DNA of 64,000 nt from Clytia hemisphaerica. Its lineage: Eukaryota > Cnidaria > Hydrozoa > Leptothecata > Clytiidae. A model generated the notes under the pieces. It was given only the letters and a program-made list of their open reading frames with translations, ran no database searches and had not been told where the DNA came from. Location: contig CACVBU010000292.1 in NCBI GenBank assembly GCA_902728285.1, positions 1,492,256 to 1,556,255 on the forward strand, written 5' to 3'. Shown one piece after another: positions 37,798 to 48,294 of this stretch. How positions within the stretch are numbered: position 1 is the stretch's first letter; every line of letters begins with the position of its first letter. Made by a program: the position numbers and the translations under genes.

Positions 37798-37803
37798 TTT
37801 ATT
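37798..37803 (-). terminator. Putative polyadenylation signal of ASCC1
   Basis: The plus strand reads TTTATT here, AATAAA on the minus strand, about 139 bases past the ASCC1 stop codon. This is a plausible cleavage/polyadenylation signal, but such hexamers are common in AT-rich DNA. Confidence 0.4.
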
Positions 37804-37941
37804 TGCTAATTTTGTCATTTTCAAGGGGGTATCCACACATTTCCATGAAATGTTTTTTGACTTGAAAAGGTTCGTCCCCATCCCCCCCCCCTCTGTATGG
37901 AAATTTAATGGAATGGCTGATTGACAAATCATTGTTTCATG

Positions 37942-40900
37942 TTACGATTTGCTCAACAGAGGTATGGACACCACTCTTTTGTAACGTCCATCTTTATCGT
38001 AGCTTCCTTTGAGTGAGATATCCAACTTATTGAAAGTCACCTCACCAAACACGTAATCACCATACAACTAGCAAGAAAAACAAAGATGTTAAAACTAAAT
38101 TTAATCGGACAATCTGTCTGTGTGCCTATCCCAAATACTAGTAGATCAAAATGATGGTTAGAACTATCTTAGCAAACCTGAAAGGCTTTTTTCTTAACAA
38201 GAAATGCAATCAAATTATTGTTTTATGATAAAATTTACTGCTCAGCTCGTCCCATCGAAACGGAAAATTCTTCAGCACACCTATACAAATCAAGATCACA
38301 AAAGCAACACAATCGAATCAACAGAATTGCAGAAGATAGGCTTACTTCAAGAATCTTGGTCGCGTCAAAAGTAACCCGTTCTTTGAATTTTTGATTGCGC
38401 GTTCGTTCTTCTTTGGGTGTTTTGTTTTCACGAAATAAAGTGTTCATGATGGTAGCGTGGAGTTTGACGTGATCGTATTGTTTTTTAACCAACCCATTTG
38501 TAGAGAGTGCATCCACGACCTCGTCCACGAACTTTTGAAGTCTGAAAAGAAAACAAGATTATTACAAATGTGAAATGCTGAAGTTAAGATCGATTCCCGC
38601 CTTGGGAAACACTCGCTACCGACCCAATTTTCCAAACACGAGAATTATATTAAAGAAAGCAAGTACCAACAAGTTTCAATATCTATCATATCAATTTTTA
38701 TCTTATTCTTAAAGTTTGTCTCATCACAATTCAAACCCGTAAGAAAGCAGAGATATAAGTGACAAATTTCCACAGAAGGATCTGCCAGGGGCCAGGAAAA
38801 AGGAAACCATTTTATGCAAGTACAAAGAAAAGTAAACTTATTGAAGAAAATTAATTCTCTTAATAAGGCAACACTAAGTTGTCAATACAAGGGAGAGCTT
38901 GCCTTGAATGCTAAAGCGAAGCGCTTGGGTAGCACTCAAACAGAAGATCACAAAGTTACAAGCTTGCCTACCTGTTTGAACTATCAGGCAAACTGACTTT
39001 TGCGTAAAGCACATCTACTTCACCAGGGTCATCGTTCATGTATTCGATCCCTCGTAAATGTATATCAACCAATTCTTCAGGTAGATACTGTCTACAGAAA
39101 AAAATAATTCTACTACAAAACTGTTAGCTTTTAGTTTGTTTTGGGGATAATGAAAAGGAGTGTTTTAGAAATGAGCAGTAATTCTGTCAAGGAAAGATAG
39201 ATTAAGGTATCGTAATAGGAAGAACCATGAAAGATAGATAATTTGCTGAAACAATCCAAGTAGAATAATTGGTCAGGTGAAATTCTTACTGTTTTATTTG
39301 ATTGACGGTATCACTGATAGTTGGTAGCAATTCGTTCTGAAAAAAAATCATATCATAAAAAGTGCACTTTGGATGAGGGTCAAGTACTCTTAAAATAAAT
39401 TGCCAAAATTGAGGGTGAAATATTCTTAACTTATTCTTACTTTTTTTAGATTTGACTTTCATACAAACACGAGAAATGATCAATTTGAGAGTTTGGGACT
39501 TTAGAATACACATTATTAGGAGTCAAAATTATATTTCTGCCTCAAAGTTGCAATTCAAGTCGAACAAAAAAATCGGTTTCTTCTTTTAACCAAATACGAA
39601 ATGACTGTATTCTTATCAAATTCTTAAAGGGTATTCTTAGGGTATTCCTACGATTTGGCCAATTTTAAACCTGATATTCTCATAAAAAAGCGTGTGAAAA
39701 CAAAAGAAAACAAAACCTTTAGGCAAAATCAAGGAAGGAACGTCCCAATGTCAATATTCTTTTCTAGAAGAACAGCACAAAACTTACCACTTCTGCATCA
39801 TTCAGGAAAGGTGTCAAGGAGAGTGTTAAATGTAATCTTTTAGCCTCTTGAAATATACTGCCATCAACACCTCGTGCCTGAAAGAGAAAATTTCAATTCT
39901 TTTTTTCACTAAGTTTAGAGTACAATCGATTAGATTCTTGGGCTGTTACAAAGCATTTCAATTCAAATAAACCAGCTGCGCTGGAAGGTCAGCCCAATAA
40001 GCTTAAAACGATTAGAAGGAAGTACAATCAAGAAACCTAATTCGATGTTAAAGCCAAAGAGGTTAAAAAGCTCATTTTGGTTGAACTTCAGACAAAAAAA
40101 AGTTTAACACAAAGTTGAATTTGTCCAAAGCAGACAGAGATGTGATCGGATTATTTCATCCTTGGAATTTCACATAAATCTTTTCGTTAGAATGTCTTAA
40201 ACCTGTTCTTTATTCTCTGAGGAAGTATCCGAGGTGGCCGCTTTATAATATGTTCACTGCGGCTTTCGTCAGTTTTGTTCACTGCGGCATTTTTATGTTG
40301 ATTTATTTTTTTTTCTCCAGTCAAGGCCGCCCTTCGTTTATAGTTGAGTAGTTGAGTGTGCACGGTTCCGGGGGGGGGGGGGCACTTGTCAAAACGAAAA
40401 ATTCAAAATTTTTCCTATTTTCGCCTTGAAAATAAAAGTAGACGAAAATTTGAAAGATTTTCTGTTTTCCATCCTAAAAAATTGTCCAAAATAATAAAAA
40501 ATCGACCCTATCAGATACACAACTTGAAAATTAGTAAATTTGGGAACCTGTCAGATATCTTCAGAGCCTAAAAAAGAAATCCTGATAAGTGGCACGTCCC
40601 CGTACCCAATTTTGCCTAAGGTGCCTCCCCCGGGGCACGGTTAGCTGTCTAGTAATCACATAGTCAATTGATTCAGATTGATTTAAATGGCGTGTTCAAC
40701 CTAGTATAATGTGAATGAATAGGGGCATTTTATATTGAGGAAGCTGCTTAGGAAATTCCGTCCAGATTCGATAACGCAATCAAAAGTTATGACGATTCTA
40801 AGTTTATGTTACGCCACACTTTGACATTCCTTTCTTACATACAACAAGTGATACTTTGATGGACCTACCTGGATTGTGCATTTAACACGTTTATAATTGA

Positions 40901-43900
40901 TATCTACGTGACGTGACCATTAAACAATCATTCAGAACACAAATAGTGACGATCTATTAAAATTAGTCGTTTGTTTCTTATAAAAAAACGTTTAGAAACC
41001 AAAATTTCATGCTCTTGTTCTTTCATATTCAAGACTTCGTGAGCAAAAAAACATCTCCAAAAAATAGAGTAATTTGGCTAAGAACATTGATGTATGTTTA
41101 TTAATAGTGATTCTTATTGATCAAGATGCTTTTTTTGAGCTGAAAAATTCATTTTTTACAAAAGTTTGCTTGAGCCATCTTTTATCTACTTTCATACAAA
41201 AAATCAGAAAAAAACAATGGTCCAATATTTCACTAAGTCCAAAAAACCCTTTTATGGCCTTTATTTTAGCTGAAATTTACCCAAATTTTTTTTCTACAAA
41301 AATCGGGCTCCGTCACATTCGAGGATTTATAGTTATGCATCTTTGTGCAAAAAATCGTAAAAAATGAAAGAGCCAATCAATCTAATACCTAAGCAATTGA
41401 TAATGTGCTTATAAAAAATATCGAATTTGGCCAGTTTTTCTATAAAAACACGCCAAACAACCAAAATTTCCTGTCTAAACACTCGTGAGAAAAAAAAAAC
41501 ATCTATCTCATAAAAAAACTGAGTAATTTGACTGAGAACATTGATGTATGCTTATTAATAGTGATTCTTATAGATAAACATGCGTTTTTTGAGCCAACAA
41601 ATTTTTTTGCAAAAATCTGCTTAAGCCATCTTTTACCTATGATGGTACCCTTCTTTTATGCAAAAAATTAGAAAAAATTAATGATCCAATTTTTCACAAA
41701 GTCCAAAAAACCCGTTTTTTAGCCGTTTTTTGGCCCAAATTTGTCCAAAAACATTTTTTTCGAAAATCGGGTTCTGTCACATTCAAGGATTTATAGTTAT
41801 GCATCTTTGTGTAAAAAATCATAAAGAATGGAAGAGCCAATCTCGAGAAAAGCCAATACCTAAGTAATTGATAATGTGCTTATAAAAAAATATCGAATTT
41901 GGCCAGTTTTTCTATGAAAACACGCCAAGCAACCCAAATTTCCTGTCTAAACACACATATTCTTCAAAAGTAAGCCCTCATGAGCAGAAAAACATCTATC
42001 TCATAAAAAAATTGAGTAATTTGACTAAGAACATTGATGTATGCCTATTAATAGTGATTCTTATAGATAAACATGCGTTTTTTGAGCCAACAAAATTTTT
42101 TTGCAAAAATCTGCTTGAGCCATCTTATACCTATGATGGTACCCTACTTTTGTGCAAAAAATCAGAAAAAATTAATGATCCAATTTTTCACAAAGTCCAA
42201 AAAACCCGTTTTTTAGCCGTTTTTTGGCTCAAATTTGCCCAAAAATTTTTTTTTTCGAAAATCAGGCTCCGTCACATTTTGGGCATTGCCATTTTGCATC
42301 ATTGTGCAAAAAATCAGAAAAAACTAATGAGCCAATCATGAGAAAAGCTGGTAACTAACGGACGGACGGACAGACGGACAAAGGTTAATTTATAGGACCT
42401 CCACCGGGGTAGGTCCAAAAACTCTCCAGACAAGAAAGCCTCAAAATCAATCATAAAAAACTTTCTTTTACACCCTCTATTTATTTACAATACAATAGCT
42501 TCTTTCAATTTATTGAATAAACAAAAAAAATTGTTTTTCACTTTCTTCTTTTTAATTATAGTGTTCTTTTATTATTATGCGCAAATCTTTTAATGAAGTT
42601 ATGTGTTTCTTTTCTCTTCCAAGAAAAAATATTTTTCGCGCCAAAGTTTTCCCGATAACTTGTTTTCCGAAAATAATCCGAAATCGGATTCAAACTTGAA
42701 AGTCTTGACGACGACCTCCGGGAAAAAAATCGTGAAAGGGATTTGAAGGGTCACCGGGGCTGACCAATTAAAAATTAAACTAAGTCAAAGTTAATGCGTC
42801 AGGATAAATATATTTTGATAGAGGTCAAATAAATACAAACGTTTAGTTCGAGGACTTTTTCTTTGAAGTCTGCAAACTTCTCATCCATGTGGTCAGCGTC
42901 AAGGGCGATACAAAGGAAATGTGTTGCAGGTTGTTCTGTACGGTGTAAATCAATGATTGTTTGAAGTTGATTACGTCCGCTCACTACATCACATTTGTGA
43001 CGTCCGCTGATTACTGGAACAAAAAATAAAACAATCATTATCTTACCTTGTTAAAAAACCTTTCACTCATCATAGTGAAGATATATATCACCCATATTTC
43101 AAATCCACCCGCTAAATCAGTCAAAAATGAAAGTTTGCACCGCATAACAGTACTTAAAATACTCGGAAATCTCCTAGTTTATTTTTCTAACCCACACTCA
43201 AACCTTTGCAGTTCAGCTCAAGACATTCATTTGCATTATAATGTTAAAAATGCTTGGAAAGTTGACTCATTTGCTCCCTGATGCAGGCTCACACTTTTAA
43301 AATTTGCAATATCAATAGTAGAATCGGATTAATTGCACAGAATGTTTAAGTCCAAAGCCAGGTAATTGGTCCAAAGTCGAACAGAGTACCACTGACATCA
43401 ATCTTTTTAGAGTACTGGACACGACCCATGTTGTCCTATTTTTGATCCCACCCAAAAAAAGCACTAGAGCTCGGCGTGTTTTCTCATTTGAAATCAAAAA
43501 TAATATTTGGAAATTTGAAGTTACTGAATGACTGCAATTAATAGCGGCAATTAATGATGGCATATAACTAATTACCAAAATCCAAATTTTGACTTATAAT
43601 CACCAGTTACTACCGTAAATCCTCGAATAAGCGCCCGGGCGCTTATTTAATTTTTCAGGCTCTAAGGGGGGCGCTTATTCGAGCGGGGCGCTTATTTTTT
43701 TATTTCAGAAATTCGTATATCAACAAATTCGGAATCTGCTTAAACTTAGCTGTTTCAAAGGGTTGATTTTTCAAAAAAGCACGAATAAAAGAAAAATTAG
43801 AAAAATCCAATTGATAATTTCTATCATTTTATTCTTAATCGCTTTCTTTCTTTTTAAGACACAAGTATCTACTCAATATCTTATTCAATCTATAACAAAA

Positions 43901-44928
43901 TTCGAATAAGCGCCCTTCCCTGGAGGGGGCGCTTATTCAAAGGGGGGCGCTTATTTGAGCGGGGCGGTTATAATATTATTTTAACTAAAAGGGGGGCGCT
44001 TATTTGAGCAGGGCGCTTATTCAAGCGGGGCGCTTACTCGAGGATTTAAGGTATAAAGGTTTAAATTCTGAATCAGAAACTTACTCACATTTCCTTGGCT
44101 TCCTTTTGGTGGTAGTTTAATAGATGCATTACTAGAACGTTCAATCTCTTTCTTCTTGCTTCCACCTTTACCAATTATGAATTTGTAATAAAACATGGGT
44201 AAGTCTTCAATGACAATTTCATAACCGTTGTGTGTCTGTTCGACTTGCCATTCTGGTTGGTTTGAGCAAGTGTTCGGTTCGTCATAATACGTGTCTATGA
44301 AAAAATTATTGAAAATAAATTAGAAAATGACATTTTGCAGGAATTACTTCAAACAAATTCTAAGAATGACATTCAATGAGTTGGATTTCTGCAACTTAGC
44401 CCTGATCATTTCATAATCAGTAAAAAAGAAGTCAAAGAAAATGCCTTAAAGGAAGAAAATTTGGCGGATTTGGCGGTTTTGGCCAAAATTCGCCAAATTA
44501 AGTTCCCAAAAAATTAAAACTTTCCCGCCACCCACCAAATTAAATTCCCTCCAAATTAAAATTTTATCAAATTTTGCTCAATTTTTCACAATTTGGGTCA
44601 TAAAAGGAGCTATTTTGAACATTTTCACATTAATTTTAAATTTGAACCACACCATCCGCCAAATTAAATTCCCTCTGAAACTTCTTCCGTGAATGTAAAA
44701 AAGCTCGGTTGTCGGAGCTTGTAAAAAAGGGAGTAAGGTCGGACAAAGAACATTTGTCGACGAGATGAAAACTAAACTATTAAAGTTACCTTCTTCGACA
44801 TAGGAAGCCAGATTTTCTGTGTAATCACTTTGCTGCTCATTGTTCAATGATTTGATTGGAAGCTGTCGATAACGACGTCCATTGATGTTGATAATGTTTG
44901 GTCGTAATACGTCTTGTATGCTCAACAT
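37942..44928 (-). CDS. ASCC1: Activating signal cointegrator 1 complex subunit 1 (eight exons)
   Basis: ASCC1 is the small subunit of the ASCC complex (with ASCC2, ASCC3 helicase and TRIP4), which acts in alkylation-damage repair and transcription coactivation. Exons on the minus strand: 44928-44790, 44294-44085, 43013-42841, 39877-39788, 39336-39290, 39091-38972, 38541-38346, 38067-37942. All have GT-AG borders and the frame closes at TAA, giving 366 aa against about 357-400 in vertebrates. The start VLRPNIININGRRYR matches the conserved N-terminus. A KH domain lies near residues 70-130 with GxxG loop GKGG at 88-91. The C-terminal AKAP7-like 2H-phosphoesterase domain keeps both HxT motifs: H190-L-T192 and H288-A-T290. 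GIEYMNDDPG and VDVLYAKV are strongly conserved. Exon 2 uses donor GTAAGT at 44084, not the GTGAGT four bases upstream, which would put a stop in frame. The first in-frame ATG is at 44928; the codon 21 bases upstream is TTG, not a start. Confidence 0.94.
41030..42420 (-). repeat. Three tandem ~450-490 bp satellite units in ASCC1 intron 3
   Basis: AACATTGATGTATG and TAATAGTGATTCTTAT recur at about 41080, 41540 and 42030, each followed by a GAGCCA..CATCTT block and an AAAATCGGGCTCCGTCAC-type block. The array closes with (GGAC)n and GGACCTCCACCGGGGTAGGTCC-like sequence near 42395, the inverse of 9036. Same family as 9036-9720, opposite orientation. Confidence 0.65.
43611..44053. mobile_element. 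MITE with TAAATCCTCGAATAAGCGCC ends in ASCC1 intron 2
   Basis: TACCGTAAATCCTCGAATAA opens it and TACTCGAGGATTTAAGGTA closes it. GGGGCGCTTATT(C/T)GAGC motifs repeat at both sides. It ends only 32 bases from the splice donor of exon 2. Confidence 0.65.
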
Positions 44929-45701
44929 TCTTTTTAAATATTTATTCAATCTTTTTTATTTTTGCTAAAAGATGAAGTGGAAGACAATGGTATGGATTCA
45001 TTCGAGATTTGATTTGAAAAAATATATACACGCCTAACTATTTTTTTCAATTTTTGCTAGACAAAGGTACAGATTCGATTTTTATCCTTAACATAACCAA
45101 AAAGATTACTATAAGTTTCAATTTTGGATTGATTAGAGGTAAAGTTAGGTTACAATTACAAGCTCTGAAAAGAAAGTTCTTTTCCTTTTTATTTTTACTT
45201 TAAAATGTTCATTATAACCGTACTTACATTTTAATAAAGAATGGTGGAACACTAGTAAGGCTAAAATTATCTTATTTTTAGAAATCAACCGAGAATTTCC
45301 TACCAAAAAAAATCTGGAGCAAAATTAACTCCAACTCGTTTGGTTTCCAAAAATATGAATATAATATAATTTTGCCTTAATATCAATAAATGCCTCAAAA
45401 GTTAATATAATATAATTAATAAAAAAAATATTGACTAAAAATTAAAATTCAAATGTTCATTTTTGCATAAATACTCGTGGTGACAGATACAACACAATGG
45501 AGACTAAATCTCTCTTTGCCACAATCAGCCAAGTACAAGTTCTCATTATTTCCAGTGCATCATACTAATGCAGACAGGTCTCGACCATCCTCCCGGATTG
45601 TTTTGTTGCATACATAGGAATTGTAATAGGAACGAAGCATTCCTATGTTAAAATAAGGGACGGAATTTTCACAGAATTTGATTTTGTAATTTAAGGTATT
45701 A

Positions 45702-46610
45702 TACCAGGGGGGGGGGGTCAAGCAGTTAATCCAAAACACTATGCCTGTTTTGACCGTGGTGGTCCATTTTCAAATTTTGAAAAATATAGTTAATCCAAGA
45801 GTGGATTAACTGCCAAAGGGGTGGTCTCTGAAAGAATTCTGGGAAAAAAAAGTGGACTAACTGCATTTTCTGTCATTCTGTAAAATTCTTTTATTCTGAT
45901 TCATGCTCGTTTTTGCCTCTTCTTCTGTCTTTAATACGTCAAACTGCATCAAAGTCTTGCTTTAACTTTTTCCTGCTTTGTTTACAAATTCCGTTTTCAC
46001 TAATTTTCAAGCTGTTATGAAATCGGGTGATTCGCCCCTTTTTTTGTAAACAAAAATCCGATTAAAATTTGAAAAAATTATAGGGTGAGTGGGGCACCTA
46101 ACCCCAAGCAAGTTCTACATCGTTGGGAACACTTAAAGATTGGGTTTGCAGCCTAGTTAAAACCACAAAATCTAACTGGATCTAACTGACTTTGAATGTT
46201 GATTTTAAAATGAGATATTTGAATCTTTTTTGAGGTATGCAATAACGTTTGCTATATTTTGTTACTTACTGCCTTTTATCATTTTGCTGTTTTGATCTAT
46301 TTTCTTACCTGTTCATACTAGATTTAGATATTTTTTCTTTATATTTTATATTTTCATAGCTATTCATGTTTTTAAAAGAAATGCATTGAAAATTACTTAG
46401 AAAGTCCACCAACATCAATTAAAATAACTTAATGCATGCCAAAATGCCCCGGTGGACTGTTTTAGGGGGTGGTATACAAAGATTGTGACTGAAAAACAGT
46501 AAATCCAGTGTGGATTAAGTGTCAGAATGGGTGGGTGGTCCTAATATCATCCAAAATCAGTTACTACGGATGATGTTCTGGATTAACTGCTTGACCCCCC
46601 CCTGATTATA
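45702..46610. mobile_element. ~910-bp element with AGCAGTTAATCCA inverted ends
   Basis: A G-run then GTCAAGCAGTTAATCCAAAA at the left is inverted as TGGATTAACTGCTTGAC plus a C-run at the right (about 35 bp). Extra TGGATTAACTG copies lie inside both ends (45800, 46510). No recognisable protein. It separates ASCC1 from the zinc-finger gene. Confidence 0.6.
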
Positions 46611-47055
46611 CTACCTTTTGAGGTAGATTGAGGTGCTAAATAAGATTTAAGGGCAACTTGTCGAAAAGAGAAATAAAATATTTTCATAGATAATACCTAT
46701 ACCATGAAATCCAAATTCCGTGAAAACTTTTTTCCTGAATTGAAAGGGTTAATGGAATTTCCATGCCGAAACAGGATTCCAACCATATAAAACTATAGTT
46801 AATTGTGGTTATTTTGGAGGGATTATCAAGGGACACAACGTCTACATTATAAGGGTTCTCATAGCTTCCAAAGCAATTGAAATGGTTGTACAAACACTTG
46901 TCCATCTTTGCTGGAACTACCTTCTATTTGATACAACATTATTTCGACCTCATGTTGGATTGGCCCTCACACTTTGTAGTTTCATTGCAACCAATATGTT
47001 ATAACTGAAAGGATTCAGATCTTCGTTCATTCATTTTGTGGTACTTGATATCTCT

Positions 47056-47820
47056 TTATTGGAATTTGATACTTTGGGATTCTGAAAATAAGAAAAACAC
47101 AAAGATAATGATAATTTAATGGCATTGAAAGAAGTAAATTAACTTTAACCAAGCTCCAAGGTATGACAGAGTTCTTCTAATTCCTAAAAGAACACAGAAT
47201 CAAGAGATTAAAACAAAACATACGTGTGATTTCTTCTTTGACTTTGATTACATCCTTGTCGTCAGACTTCTCCAGTGCACTTGCCAGGATTGCGGTGACG
47301 TGAATATTAGGTGTACCATCCTCTCCATCTTCAGTGGCAACTGGGTTCCCTTCATCATCTACGATTGCTTGCATTGTGACCTGAACCTCAGTTGTTTCTT
47401 CAGGTTCACCTTCCTCCATAGCTTCTTCAGCTGTGACTATTCTGTACTCTTCTTGTGGTTGCTCCATTGCGTGAGGTGCGCCGCCAGGTGATTTCAACTC
47501 TGGATCAATTTGTTGGAGTTGTTCAGTTAAAGCGTTTTGTGGTTGTTGTTGATCAGTGGGTGATTCGAGTGCGGATGGCATCTTGATAATATCATCTTCT
47601 TTCTTTGTGTTCTTCTGGTACACTATCTTTTGAGAATCATTTGTATTATGGTCACGTGTCAAATGTTTAACAAGGACATATCTCCGTATGAATCCTTTAC
47701 CACAGATGGCACAAAAATATCGGTATTCCTTTGAATGTGTGATCTCGTGTCGGCGTCGAATATCATTGCGTCGGAAAGCCATACCACACACCATGCAAGG
47801 GAATCTCCGGTCATCTTCAC
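47056..47820 (-). CDS. Alternative 3' exons of the chromodomain zinc-finger gene (two more C2H2 fingers)
   Basis: The first exon (47820-47224) encodes two clean C2H2 fingers, FPCMVCGMAF...HEITH and YFCAICGKGF...HLTRDH, then a Gln/Glu-rich acidic tail. It ends at donor GTATGT and joins 47081-47056, which adds QSQSIKFQ and a TAA that overlaps an AATAAA signal (47055-47060). The exon has no start of its own upstream. It fits in frame if the last coding exon of the upstream gene is cut at an internal donor at 48401 (GATG then GTAGTA) and joined to the acceptor ending AAAG at 47821. That gives EEDG followed by EDDRRFPC and a total of 857 aa with eight fingers. Coding character is strong; the splice linking it to the upstream gene is inferred. 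A separate gene sharing no exons is the alternative. Confidence 0.65.
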
Positions 47821-48294
47821 CTTTCTATCATAAAATAAAATTTTCATATAAACAAAAACATCGATTTTAAAGAATATCCTTTAACATACAAATATCATGT
47901 GTCATCACAAGCGATTTGAAATGCAAAAATCCCTGAACACTCACAAGCGACCCTTCAAGTAAAAAAGTTAATAATTAACTCAATTAAAATCAATCCTAAA
48001 CAAGTAAATGAAGGGAGTGAAGATTTTTCCTTTTGATAGTTCTGATTTTTCAACATAAGAGGTGCTTTGCTTTGTTTATAGACAAATGTTTTCTTGGACG
48101 ACTATAGTTTTATATCATGCAAAAGAAGGTTCACCAAAATCTAAAAGAAAACCAGAGTAAGTAATTAGCATAATAACAATTCTCATTTTATTCTCAAATT
48201 TTCCAAATAAAAAATATTAAAATTCTAATAAAAACATCTCTACAGTTAAAATTAACCAAAAATATGGATACTTTAGTAATTTAAATGTTCAAAA

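Noticed and set aside
44086..44089. GTGAGT donor at 44088 for ASCC1 exon 2
   Set aside because: Joining it to exon 3 gives an immediate TAA; the GTAAGT four bases further keeps frame and restores the conserved VIISGRHK.
44929..44949. Seven extra N-terminal codons for ASCC1
   Set aside because: The upstream codon is TTG, not ATG; the first ATG is at 44928 and directly precedes the conserved VLRPN segment.
46684..46905. 73-codon minus-strand frame starting MDKCLYNHFNCFG
   Set aside because: No domain, no splice signals linking it to the zinc-finger gene, and it lies beyond the predicted final exon.
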